A stretch of DNA of 64,000 nucleotides, taken from the NCBI RefSeq assembly GCF_001039355.2, contig NW_019776115.1, forward strand, positions 8,978 through 72,977, read 5' to 3'. The position numbers were made by a program, and so were the translations under genes. The stretch's first letter is position 1. Each line of letters starts with the position of its first letter. The notes beneath the pieces were generated by a model that saw only the letters and a list, made by a program, of their open reading frames with translations, did not search any database and was not told where the DNA came from. This DNA comes from Lingula anatina. Lineage: Eukaryota > Brachiopoda > Lingulata > Lingulida > Lingulidae. Shown piece by piece: positions 36,306 through 49,500 of the stretch.

Positions 36306-38372
36306 CGTTTGTGCGTGTGTTCATTGTTGCCCTAAATGGTACTCTTTTACCCTCCACATGGGTCACAAGTGGACATTACACTAGATAACCACAGGTACAT
36401 GTACGTCTGTAGCTAATTCACGACATGATACGATTCTCGCGCTAGAGTAAAGTACACAATTAACCTGCAGCCCTGGTAGAAGGTAGTACACTTTTGGGGT
36501 TATCCAATATTTTATGTGGTTTATCAGGTTATACGCGTAAAAATGATGGAGCAATATCTCCAGTAGTAAAGATAATCTGATAAAAATAAATAAATTATAA
36601 TAATACCGAATGAAAAACACTAACATTCAGGTAGGGCGAATTGTTAAGTACACATATTCTACAAAAAATAAATAATGATAATAATTAAAAAATAAATCAG
36701 GCAACATGTATATGTAAATGAATGAACACAATATTAATAGACATTTACTTCCTCCACTCCTATATACGTGAGTTGCAATCAAGTCGTTCTCTTCTTCTGA
36801 TTCAATGGTCGTTAGGAAGACCCCTAGGCCGAACGTCTGACAGTAGGTATTGGCGTCTGTCCATGCCTTGTCAGTGCCGTGCAAATACCAATGATTTCCA
36901 AGCTGTACAAAGCCGTTGGGGACTATTTAAAAAAATATATACATTTATACTGATGTTAAGATCATTTTATTTTCACGTGCTTGGACACCTAGTATCAATT
37001 GTGAGAAAAATGAGTATTTTAGATATTATTTCTTACCTAAGGTTTTATAATGGTTTATGTATTACGCAGTTCTCGAAGTGTTATTGTGCTATATTGAATT
37101 GTGATGAAACATTATATGGTAGAGAATCATTTATCAGATATACATGTATCAGAAGGGGAAGTTTTATTTTCTTGCTTTCCGACGAGTTTATTCGTGTTTA
37201 TCACACAAATTGATTTAAAACACTGCTATCACTATTCACTAAGATATGTCTTCAGCATTAGCCGACGTAAAGAACTTGCTTGTTATATAACATTTGTTTC
37301 TGGCAACTTTTTTAAACCTGCGTGTGAACGGAAGGAACATACTATTTAGATATGCGCTCTGTTTTTTTTTCATCGGTCACATGTAGCACTTTTATTGTCA
37401 TTGCATCTAAAATTGAATGCATTAGAAGTCTTTTGCGTGAAGATTAATGCTGATATTTCCTGTGAAATTGTTGCACTTACCAGTTAAATTGTGAGGATTG
37501 CAAGAATTTGATTCATTTCTGGCAGTAACCTGAAAAATAATACCCCATGGAACACATTTTTCGTTCTTTTTATGATATAATGGAGGCATTTGTTCATCGG
37601 CTAAAATGAGAGTTACATTTTCTACATCAGATATCTTCAGGCATCTAAATTATCCATCTTAAAACATCCACCAAGTAGACATAAAAGAAAGAATACGAGA
37701 ACAATAAAATTAACCCATTGGATGATTTTGTTTGCGGAAATTTGATTAATAGAAAAGAAAAAATTGACTTAGCGTTAGGTTTTAAAATAACAAAAAGAAC
37801 GCTGTTTTCAAAATTTCCATAGGTAGGGCCTAGTTCTACATGTAGTGCTGTGTACCGGAACTATCTATAAAATGTACAAATACAAATTGATCAACAAAAG
37901 ATTTAGAAATAACCCGTTTTTTCTTTCTTTTTTTCAATAATGAAAAACTTTAAAATCTCGAAACCTCCAATTTGACTTGGGTTTCCCTTTGGTCTTTTAC
38001 GTTTATTGCACATATTTTCTGGGTCTGATTAAGACTCACCATTTTAAGGTGTTGAAATCCCTCCCGATAAATCAGTTTATCCGGCTCCGCTATTTCACTA
38101 TTCAGCTCACACACCAACGATCCACTTATTTCCCCTAAGTTCACAGACACGCACCTTGGGTCATTCAGACAAAACACGGAGCATTCCAATTTGGAGCGAA
38201 TATTGTGCCTGCTAATGACAGACCCATTGAGGGCAAGGTTGACGTTAACAGATCCCTCCACGGTCTGCTCTGTTTGAAACGTAGCACTGGGCAAACTGTT
38301 CCCTTGTCCGTACGAGAGCAAGGACAACAAAACGATGAAAACTGACCAGCGGTGACTATAGCGGTGGTGCAT
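35969..38372 (-). CDS. Lectin L4: secreted PAN/apple + C-type lectin protein
   Basis: Exons: 38372-38040 (333 nt), 37529-37481 (49), 36922-36749 (174), 36204-35969 (236); 263 aa, intact. The last exon has no internal ATG but is open throughout and closes with CAG TAA. Signal peptide, PAN domain and linker are nearly those of L3. CTLD motifs: KAWTDANTYCQTFGLG, NWDPYSPSGRGDCL, WYDDYCDDTYDFVCKF. The usual GNC before the second CTLD cysteine is GDC here. EPN/QPD is absent. (TG)n lies in intron 3 (36269-36305). The upstream flank resembles L1, not L3, although exon 1 matches L3. Confidence 0.9.
36269..36305. repeat. (TG)n in L4 intron 3
   Basis: Interrupted TG repeat at the position shared by all four lectins. 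Confidence 0.9.
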
Positions 38373-40441
38373 AGTGAGTCTACTGTCCTACTGGTTGATG
38401 TAAATAAACGTCGACAATGAAATATTTCAAACCAAAGCTAAGAATTGTTCTGAACTGCGCTTTAAAGCAAACTCATTCAGTATACGCTCATTTGCTAAAT
38501 TAAAAAAAAGTCGGCTTTGGTACATGTATAATACATAGGATGAAATCGACTTGGTTCATCAAACGGCCTTCAGGAAAAGAATGAAGAAGGTTACAATGTT
38601 GGAGTCATTTAGAATTTATACAGAAATAAACAACTAAAAAATCATTGGCCACACTGCAGGGGATTGGGATAATTTCACTGCATGTAACTCCAGGTTAATA
38701 GCAATGACGTGCTATACCATGGGTATGCCGTGAAGTGTATTCATAGTCGTTTACTTGAAGACAACTATCTTCAACACGTTATAATCGAACATCTTTTATA
38801 AATAGTATAATAATAGGACGATTTGGGATATATCCAGCTGATGCAAATATGCCAGAAGCTATATAATTGAAATATTGAAGGTATCAACAAGACATGACGC
38901 CATTAACATTAAGCTAACACAAAAAGCGATTATTAGCAAATAATTGTACTTGAACGATGTTCTAAATAAATTACATTTTTTGTTTTGCAAAAGGTGTGTA
39001 GACTTTGTTTTTCTATAGACTTTATTTTTGCTAACCATGGGCAATGTTGATGCTTCCGTTTTTTTATTTGAAACTTGATTCTTTTTATTTCTAGGACATT
39101 CATAATCCGGTAAAATAATGGAAAAACTGAACGCCCATAGTTACCGAGAGGAAGGTTGGAATGTTGCCAGACGAGCCCATACCCTTCTCTTAATCAAAGT
39201 AAAGAAATAGTTATTGCTGTTCAGATCATTCTCAATTGTCTTAAATGTATTTATGAAGTAATTCATTTTCTTTTGATTAACCCCTTTAATGTGACAACTA
39301 GTTTATGATGCTTAGCACATCCCAACATATTGGTGCACTCTCCTCCAACGTGTCACTCAGTTCATTGTGTTTGTTGTGATGACAAATTGTGTCCCTTGTC
39401 CATTTTTTATTAGCGCATTGCGAAAAAGACGTTTTGCTGTAGGACACATGCCTTGGATATTGTGATTAACTTTATCGATTAACGCCAAATATAACGCCTG
39501 TGTTAGTGGATTTAAAAGAAAAATAATCTTAATGAGTTCAATAAAAAAAAAACAAATGCTTCAGCATTATTAGCATTTTGCCTACTAAAATGTGTCCAGG
39601 GAAACAATGCAATACAGGTATGACATATGGAAGCACAAAGATCTTTGGGACATTCCATTAATACCAAATTATACAAAAAAAGTATTTTCGATGTGACTTT
39701 ATCAGATTTATTGAAATGTGTATATTTTATAATTTTTCAGTTGGTTTCTGTGATTTTTTTTATACCTGCATTTCGTTACCGACAGTATTTTTGTATTTCC
39801 CAATTTATTTTGTTGCCACCAATGCCATGAAATTGTAAACAGTACCGCCATATAATGGAGAAAGTCTTTTTTATTTGGACAAATACATGTGATAAATATA
39901 TACATGTATATACTGGATAAGAATTTTTTAGACTTTTTAGTATAACGTATAGTGTTTAACTGGAGCCTAATTACAAAGCATATTTTTGTGATAGAGTTAG
40001 CATTCTGTCGCAGCTAGCATGCTGAGCATCCACTCTCAGTATATTGTTAGTTTAACTGCAAATGATTCATCACAAAGAAAATGTAAAATGTAAATTAGAA
40101 AGAAAGATTTTTCTCGTTTCATTTCTCCTTTTAACCATCCAGTCTAATAAAAAAGACACTAAAAATTAAGTAGAACATCGATTTCTTTACTTAAAGGGAT
40201 AAAATCAAGATTAAGAGAAAGTATATCGTGACTGAAGTATTCGATGCAGACATAAACTGCTCAGCTCTCCATTCCGTTATTTAAAAAGTCAGTTTCATTT
40301 GTAAGTGTTTATTCTTAAAGCTTGTTTTATGTAAAAAAAATTATCAGTCACATTAGGTGTGTTATACACCTGCGGCACAATGTGTTCGACTAATTTAATG
40401 TCATACATCATCAGTCTTCATTTACTTAAGTGTTCACAGTT
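38373..40441. other. Non-coding interval between L4 and gene D
   Basis: The first ~1.2 kb is a more diverged copy of the inter-lectin block (compare GGAAAAGAATGAAGAAGG near 38573). No exon, RNA gene or transposon was recognised in the rest. Confidence 0.55.
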
Positions 40442-43400
40442 TTAGCCAACGAGAAGTTCCGACAATTTCACTCCTCCACTACACTTCCGGTTCCAGAAAG
40501 TCAATTTACCAATGCCAGACACGTCCTCCGAGTTGCAGCATAGATACGCCTCTGATGCGTACGTACTTAACTCGTCCCCGCAGTCCTCCCCGGGATTATA
40601 AAACACTACCACTCTCTTCCCTGGGGGGTCAATGTGATGGTTGTAAGTCTCGCACATGATCTGGCCCATGGTTTTGTAGACTTGGTCATGGGCCGAGTTC
40701 TCCACCAACAGCTTGGTCTCGAACCCGAGGGTGTCACCTACGATGATCCTTGCTAGGCGTTCGCAATCGGTAGGGCAGCTACGGAGCACCTTGAGGCACG
40801 TGAGGAGGTCCTCTCGGCTTCCAATGGCCTTCCGTCTTCGCAGTGTGTTGTAGAAGTTGGGGTACTTGTCCGTGATGACATAGGCGGCGCTCTCGTTGCC
40901 ATACATGTCAGTAGCCCACAAGGTCTTGTGGCCGTAGATCAAGGTCGGGAGGTCAAACAAGATAGGACCTTGAGCGGTGCTGTTGGTTTCAGCTCTAAGT
41001 CGGCATCGGCAACTGTTTGAAGAAAGGACAAAAGGACAATTTTAAATAGTAGAAGTTATAACTGTATCATAAAAAGTTACCTTGATAATATACTACCAGT
41101 CGTACTGGTAGTATGGCATGTCAAGTTGGAATACCTACATAAAGGAAAACTTTCTGTTACAAGTGTACTTTTTAATCGAAATCTCTTGTTCAACGAATAG
41201 AATACAGAAGATGCATCCAAAGACCAATGTTTTTTCAAAGTCCTGAAAAAAGATAGATACTACTAATTAGAAAAAAACTGATACTCACTGTCTGGTGTTT
41301 TTGTCTGTTGGCCTTTCATCTACAATGATAAAATGAATATTTTAAAATGAATATTTATAAACATAGATTTACCTGTCTAACTGCCCTCTTGATGTCCTGG
41401 ATTTAAAAGATTTAACAGTGAAATTTTTACTCATGATTATGATGAGACCAGTGCCCGTTTTTACACTTCAAATAATTATCTTTTAAATGTTTTTTCAAAC
41501 TCTTATAAAAAAATATTATAACGTTTGAAATAACCATGGCAATTAAATCCAATTAATTGTTTTACCATGGCAATTAAATCCATCCCCAGCATAGCCCACG
41601 TTGCACACGCATTTAAACGAGCCGTGCGTGTTGATGCATGTCGCGTGCTGCGAGCAAGGGTTTCTTTTACACTCATTGGCGTCCTGGTCTGAAATTAGAA
41701 AAATGACGTTTTAACGTTTTGACTTAAAAGTACCATTAAATTAACGCCAACAGTTATGCGACATCTTCCACTAAAAACGTGTACAGCGCTCTGGTCAAGG
41801 AGTTATAACAGATGACTCCTTGCTCTGGTCAAGTGCGGGCCGATGAAGGAAAATATGCACTGAATAGCGTAAATTGACCCAAAGTGACCTCCAATATAGC
41901 ACCGTTTTGTATGAAAATCAATATGAACTAAATCTTTGTTTAAACAGACGAAACCACAGAACAAGATAACATTCATGTGAACACATACCGCAAGTAAGTT
42001 TATCATTCCCCAGCTCCCAACTGACGGGACAACTGCAGATGGCGCCACTGTTACTATCAGTACAGTTGTGACTGCATCCGCCATTGTTGATGCGGCATGT
42101 GCTGACTGGAATGGAAGAAGACCAAACTTTAAATAAATGTTATATTTTGCATTTAAATATTTTCAAAATGTTGAAGTTAAAGCCATAGTTAACTATAAAC
42201 AAGAATGATTACACGCATTCTGTGGAAGGTAAACACCACGTTTTATTTTTTAGCTTCTTTCTTTCAAACTACGGGTAAGCTTAATCCTAGTTCCTTACTG
42301 CATGTTTTGTTATCTTTCGCTAACACCATGTTCGCCGGGCATCCACAGGATATTTTCCCCTTGTCGTCTGCTTTGCAGAAATGGCTGCAACCACCATTTT
42401 GATGAAGGCATGGAGTCACTAAATGGGATATGATAAAATATAATATTTCAAAGTAGGTAGGCCTGTCCTGTAGGTATATGCTACAACCTGTTTTGAATTT
42501 GATCGGCTAACATAAAATATGGCATCAAATTGGATTAGGGTTTCCGATATAAAAGCCAATCAAATCAACTAATTATTCTCCCATATGTTGTTAATAAGGT
42601 AAATCTTGTGATGAGAAATAAAATTAAAGCATGTTGTATTATGAGCTCATCTGTATCTCTGTTAAAACCACCCACAGACAACATAAACTTCCAGTGCATG
42701 CATGTAATTTTACAACATTAATATAATCAACTTTTACCAACACGAGCTCTTAAATGTGTATGTACAGAAGAGAGGCTTAACACACGTAGTCATCTAGTTT
42801 TACCACAAATCTTCTTATCTCCCGCCAGAACCAGACCAGATGGACAGCTACAAGTGACGGTAGCATTTACGTCACTATGACAACTGTGACTACACCCGCC
42901 ATTGTCTATGTCACATGGGGCCACTGTAAAGGTTGGTAATGTGATAATATAGCATGGTAGGATACGTAGATGGGTGGGCGTGTACCAGGTTTTTACCCGT
43001 ACACCTGATACTTGTAAACCAGGGTCCTACATGTACTCCTGGTTTTTGTGAACAGTGCAATGTGTGAGTTCGCTCCTTCGGTTTATAGAAGCTTAAATTT
43101 ATTTAATGAAAATTTCCCGTGATATATAATATAGCAATTTTCTTTGTAGAATATATGGTGTGTCTATATATACATATTTACCTACGTAATAGATAGACCC
43201 CGAGTCAGAGTTCATTCGAGACGTGCGGTTATCCGAGTTACACCACGTTATATACTGCTACAGTGTATAAGACAGAGATAAGCAATGGAGTTCCTAGGGA
43301 GTGTGCGTGCTATACATGTACATGTCAAATAAAGCCTATAAATGGGTCTTACTGCACGTGTTCCTGTCCTCCGCCAGCACCAGGTTACTAGGACACGTAC

Positions 43401-46350
43401 ACACTGGGCTCCCTTTGTCACCAGTACAGCCGTGAGTACAAGTACTGTTCAGACAGGGGTCGCTAGTGTCGGTCACTGAAAATGTAGAATAATACATATA
43501 CCAAGACCGCAACGGATCACACACGATAATTAATTGATAATTAATGGATAAAAAATTGACATACTACGATTTAAATGGTTCTCATACATGTTTATCATGC
43601 TAAAACACTTTTTACCAAATGAAAACACAAAACCACGTAAATTTCTTTTCATACATCCAGCAGTTTTTTTTAAACAGACACCATGGCAATGGATTTTCTC
43701 ATAAAGTTTATTATATTTAAGCATAAAGGTTATTTAGTCAAATATACAATCTTGGAAGTTAAGCAGTTTTGATTGTAATGGACGATTTCTTAAATATCTG
43801 CATTCAAACAACGGAATGAGAAATGAAACAATTATTTTCAGATAATTTTCGTTGTGTTGCCTCGTGTACATGTACGTACCACCGCACATGTTAACTTTGC
43901 AGTATTCCCACTGAAACTGAGGGAACTTGTACACATAGTATCCGCCCGGACATTTCCGCACCATGGCGTAGTCAAAGGTGGTGTAAGTGTTGTCTATACA
44001 GGTACAGCTGGAGCTGGAGGACCGAGTGCAGATCTTTCTTTTGACGATGCCGTCCTTTACAGTTGGGTGACCGCCATATAACCACCGTGTTTTACCATTT
44101 CCTCCACAATGATTCCAGGGCACACACTGGAAAAGCAAGTACTCTGCATATTTTGAAATCACATGTACATGTTTTGGGGTCGGCAGCCATAGAACCACAT
44201 TGCCTTTACCTTAACAATGCATGGTTTGAATGAACACCATGTCACCATGACTAGAAAATTAACATAGGCCTGCTGCATATCAATGAATTTTTTTCTCATT
44301 TAACATTCATATTAGCCCAGTGAAGCAACCATTATACATGTTTACAGTTTTTAATTAATTATCGTTTATTTGCTATATGAAAACGTTTGCGTTATCGTTA
44401 AAATTATCTCGCTTACTTTGTCTGACATTCGGTTTCCGGCTCCGTACATAAACCTGTACCAGCCTTCGAAACTTCCGGTGTTATCACAGTATTCGTCATT
44501 TCCATAACGCTCATTTCTCCAAGCTTGATCTAACAAGTTGTACTTTTTACATGGATCCACTGAAAGTAGGCATTACGTTGATAAAGAAATAGGTAAACTA
44601 TTCATTAAATTTAATACAACTGCACCGTTGAAGTTAAACTGCACAGTGAGTTGACATTAAGAGCAAATACAGCAGGAATAAACAATAATCTGCGTTAAAT
44701 GTGTTAAATGACATCCATACCGCACGTTCTTTGGTCTTTGTCAAGCTCCATATTTGCTGGGCATTCACATGTTCGGCTACCAGCTCCAGCTGACCGGCAA
44801 GTGTGTGTGCATCCACCATTGTTAACGGAGCAAGGGGAAACTGAAACATGACGATGACGGGAATTACATTACGTTATAAATGAGAATAACGTGATGGCTA
44901 CGATATCATAAAATGTCAAAGGTAGACGGCTGAAAAAGTTTTTTCTCTAATATTAAATATCTGTATTTTTGTCGATCCTGTTTCCCAATAACCCTTTTAA
45001 TATTAAATCCATACATGTACTACTTTTTTTAATATACTTACCACAGCTTTGGTTCTGGTACGAATTGAGCACATGAGCTGGACATGTGCATTGAGCTTTC
45101 CCATTGTGGTTCACACAGCCGTAAGTACAGTTGCTGTCCAGGCATGGATCGCTTGTGTCTGTCACTGGAACATTTCCATGGCCAATATTATTAAGCTGAA
45201 CTCGTCACTTACCGGTACATTGTACATGTACACATGTGCTACACGTAAAATCAAGAAATCAAGACCATAAAGGGAATGTAAAAGTTACATAATTGTAAAT
45301 TACATTATATTGCGTTGAATGTAATTAAAAGAAACTTCCGTGTATATTGCGTTGAATGTAATAAAAAGAAACTTCCGTGTTAGACACATAACGATCTTAA
45401 CTAAACCTACCTCCACAAAATGCTCTATTGCACAAGTATTGAAGAGAGGGGAACTTGTACACAAAGTATCCACCAGGACATTTTTTGACGAAGGCGTATT
45501 CATAGTTTTGAAGATGGCCATGGTGCGAGCTAGTTGCACATGTAGACGAATAATATGTGCATAAACGGCGTTTCACGATGCCATCAGCGACCTTTGGGTG
45601 ACCGCCTGTCAACCAGATTGGATACGTCGTCCCGCATCTATTATTTGATGGATACTATAAATAAAGGAAAATATGAATGAATTATGCCTTGACATCAACA
45701 GGGTATAATTATGTGAAAGAGCTCATCCCAATGATCAAATTAAATGTTGAATTGTATACAATGTGTATTGAGAGTATATGCATGTAATCAAAGCCACTGT
45801 TTGCAAATAAATGTGTGGTTCTAATGACGGGTTACTTCTTTAGTCATAATTATTATACTATGAAAACAAGCAGAAGCCAATAGTGTCAAGCCTACCGTAT
45901 CTGGCATCTTGTTCCCAGCTCTGCCCATGAAGCGATACCAATCATGCCACTGCCGACGGACATCACAAAAATACTTTTGTCCATAGTTGATGTTTCTCCA
46001 TTCATCTGTTATTGGTCGATAGTTGTGACATGGGTCCGATTCTAATTTAAAAAAAATCAGTTTTTACCACTACGCATTAAAAAATAATACTTTTTTATTA
46101 AGGATTACTGACGGGGTTGTAAGGATATATTACCCCGATTAAATTAAAAAGAACGCTGTAAGACTTCATTATACTACTTAAATATTCATGTTTATACCGA
46201 TCTTCTCTTCTTTTGAAAAAGTGTTTACGGATATATAAATAAAACAAGTGTTAAAACACGTTTTCATTGATTTGAAATTGCCTTACCACTAGCATGCGCA
46301 CATGCCGAGGCCCACCACACGAGTATGAGAGCAAGGAGCTTGAGCTTCAT
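40442..46350 (-). CDS. Gene D: secreted 2×D8C / 7×EGF protein with novel C-terminal domain
   Basis: Fourteen exons (minus strand): 46350-46287, 46041-45896, 45654-45411, 45164-45042, 44840-44721, 44559-44417, 44126-43880, 43475-43353, 42923-42804, 42418-42299, 42105-41989, 41688-41566, 41319-41289, 41012-40442. Total 2292 nt (763 aa), in frame throughout. Same order as gene A: signal peptide (KLLALILVWWASACA), D8C-1 (WYRFMGRAGNKM, CPGGYFVYKF), two EGFs, D8C-2 ([22 protein letters not shown]), four EGFs, calcium-binding EGF (524-563), linker, ten-cysteine C-terminal domain. Exon 6 uses a normal GT donor, unlike A and F. The furin-type RRKR of gene A is LRRRK here. The start lies 195 bp from the start of divergent gene E. 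Its C-terminal exon is nearly identical to that of F. Confidence 0.9.
41531..41582. repeat. Micro-duplication at gene D exon 12 donor
   Basis: ACCATGGCAATTAAATCC occurs at about 41533-41550 and again at 41564-41581. The second copy is the true end of the calcium-binding EGF exon with its donor (minus strand CATG|GTAAA). The first copy, in the intron, has a decayed donor (CATGGTTAT). Gene F has only one copy. Confidence 0.75.
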
Positions 46351-46545
46351 TTCTATGAGCCGTTTGAACAGCAAATGCCTCTGTGGAAATTGTACCCATT
46401 TATAAGATAAAATTTGACCAATGAAAAACCGCGATTAATGACTACGCGTGAACATCAGTGGCATCCGCATCTGATTCGCTGACGTCTATAGATATAATGT
46501 GGACCAGATTATTCGCTTGACAATTTTGACGAACCCACCAGCAGT
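46351..46545. promoter_or_regulatory. Bidirectional promoter between genes D and E
   Basis: The start codons are 195 bp apart. GACCAATGAA (CCAAT core 46418-46422) lies ~68 nt from the D start and ~124 nt from the E start, almost the same offsets as in A/B. A minus-strand TATAAA at 46399-46404 is ~50 nt upstream of the D start. A TATAGATA at 46487-46494 lies ~52 nt upstream of the E start, directly after a CRE-like TGACGTC (46480-46486). Confidence 0.6.
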
Positions 46546-49500
46546 ATGTTTCTTTTACTTGCGTTTTTATCCATAGCGTTTTCTGAGGCAACACCAGGGG
46601 GTAAGTGCTGGGGACTCAAAAATCTGGAGTCCTAATATTGTTAATTAAAAATGAAGTTAAAGAGCAGTTAAAGAAGGAGGTACATTTCTTATATCGTCAA
46701 ACCCAAGGGTGTAGGGAAATAAAGCACTTTTTTCGTTTGTTTTAGTTGACCCCTGCCAGGACTATGTGGAATTTGATGAAGCTTGGCGAAAGACAAGCTT
46801 CGGTAGTTCATATTATGCTCAAGAGATAGGAATGACCCACGAGTGGTTCCGTGTTACTGGAGATGCTGGAAATAAAGTCGCCGATACGGTAATATTACAC
46901 ATAAGGTATTAAGTATAAATGAATTTTCTAAAATATCTGAGGTCGGCCGATCAGCAATATCAAAGGTAAGACAAATTCAAAATTTTATGCAAAATACACA
47001 TTGGAATTTTTACAGCTATATAGTAAGGCAGCGTTAAAAAAACAAAACAGTCCAGGTTTGGTACTTTGACAGCATCTGTTTTCATTTTTGCAAGAATGAA
47101 AAGGTGAGTAGTTATGACTCTAGCCATGAATCCTTATGTCAGCCAAGATAAAATTAGGACTAAATGTATTTATTAACTTTCGAGAGCTCTGCTGTTAACA
47201 GTTTTCTACTCCATAGTTTGTTGAATTCATTTTAGTGTCCAAGTAGGAATCGTTGTGGGGTGCAATACCCTATGTGGATGTTAGGGGACCATCCCACGGC
47301 AGCAGATGGGATAGTAAAACACACGCTGTGCTCTAGGTTGTCTTCTAGCTACTGCTGTTCCACCCCGGGAGAATCGTCTCATACCAAAGGTGACGTCATC
47401 TATGTGAGGAAATGTCCTGGGGGATATTACATTTATAGAGTGCCAAATCTGAGATATGTATGGACGTATAGGGCTGTTTGTTCAGGTAAACGCTAGGAAA
47501 TTAAGAAAGCATTCGTTCATTACTCGAATTCACAAGAAACAATTCACTTGATATTTATTAGGTACTTATGACGCACAGTGTGTTGATAAAACATAATATA
47601 AGATAGTCTTTTCATTTATCTGTTTACATGAAGTGCGCAAACGTGCAAGGCACACACCCGCTCATACTTACACACAATGGACAATAGAAGTGTCAGCCCC
47701 CCCCCCCCCCCCCTNNNNNNNNNNNNNNNNNNNNNNNNNNNNNNNNNNNNNNNNNNNNNNNNNNNNNNNNNNNNNNNNNNNNNNNNNNNNNNNNNNNNNN
47801 NNNNNNNNNNNNNNNNNNNNNNNNNNNNNNNNNNNNNNNNNNNNNNNNNNNNNNNNNNNNNNNNNNNNNNNNNNNNNNNNNNNNNNNNNNNNNNNNNNNN
47901 NNNNNNNNNNNNNNNNNNNNNNNNNNNNNNNNNNNNNNNNNNNNNNNNNNNNNNNNNNNNNNNNNNNNNNNNNNNNNNNNNNNNNNNNNNNTTTTTTTTT
48001 GTGAAATTTGATGTTAATAAAATGATACCAGGAGCATATCATTCCACAGTCATTTATCTCCCCCAAAGTATTGGTTCAGTAGGGGTGACACTTCTATTGT
48101 CCATTGTGTGTATATTCATTGCAGTGAAAGACACCAGTGACCCGTGCCTGGACAGTAACTGTACATACGGCTGTGTTAACAACAATGGGAAGTTTGAGTG
48201 CACCTGTCCACCTCATATGGTCAAGTCTGGGGACAGCTGTGGTCAGTTACATTGAATTATATATGAATTATATTGAATGTGATAACAAAATACGTTAAGA
48301 AGCTAGTTTTTATCATTTTTGTGACTGTATTAAGGAAACCATTGTAGAATACAACTTAGACATTGTGTTTTTGTATTTATTTGTTTTTTGTTATATTTGG
48401 TTCTGGTAAATTTTCCTAGGACTTATAAAGCTAAAATTTTGTCGTATATGAAATGTATATTAGTCAATCGATTTTGTTTGTTACTTGGATAATGATAGCC
48501 AGACAGAATGGCAAATATGGTCTTATAATTATGAGGGAATCATCACTGTCTGTTCGATTTTTACTGCGTTTCTCCGTTTTCTAACTTTTACATTCTTCGC
48601 CGTACTAGTGTTGCCGTGCCAAGTCAACAACCCTGGCTGCAGCCATGAATGCGTCAACCAAGCTGATGGCACAACTTCTTGTCGCTGTCCATTTTACCTC
48701 ACCCTGGGCGCAGACAACATAACGTGCAGTGAGTAGAAAGGTTTATGTATACATTTGCACTGGTACCATTTTCATTATTTAAATCTAAAAATCGAGAATT
48801 GCAGGGCCGTAGCCTCCGGGGGGGGCAGGGGGGGCAGCTGCCCCCCCTGGGATTTGAGGTGCAAAAAAAAAAAAAAATAAATAAATAATCGCAAAGGTAA
48901 AAAAAAATAAATAATTGCAAAGTTGGTATCAATTCTGTGAGAAAATACAGTCATGGCCACTAGACAATCATTCAACAATCTGTTTACAAAGGTGTACTGT
49001 TTTAGCCAACTCAGTTCATGCCGAAAAGTCCAGTTGGCATGTTGTGTTGAAAAAATGACTGTACTTATGGCAAAATGAACCCACAATTTCTGACTTCTGA
49101 TTGAGCAATAAATAACAGTTAAAATGCACCAGAATGCAGTATTATACATACAGTTTAAAAAATTTTTCCACACCATGGGAGGGGGACACCCCCTCCCACA
49201 CCCTCCCTCCTCGGGGGCTTCGCCCCCTTGTTTCCGCTTACTGCCCCCCCTGGCATTTTGCTCAGGCTACGGCCCTGAATTGTATATTCTGAGAATTTTG
49301 ACTCATGGTTAAAAGTGTTTTAAATATTTTCAGTAAGCAAGTGCCAGACCAACAATGGCGGATGCAGTGATTATTGCCACGAAGACGGACAAGGCGATGT
49401 CGCCTGTAGTTGTCCGGCAAATCTGGTACTCGCCAGCGACAGGAAAACGTGCAGTATGGACATTCACATATAGTTCAGTGCACTATGTTTAAACGTCTCA

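Noticed and set aside
47633..48255. Long open frames of 123-192 codons across 47.7-48.0 kb
   Set aside because: They run through the second N gap. Only the last part (48125-48241) is a real exon of gene E.
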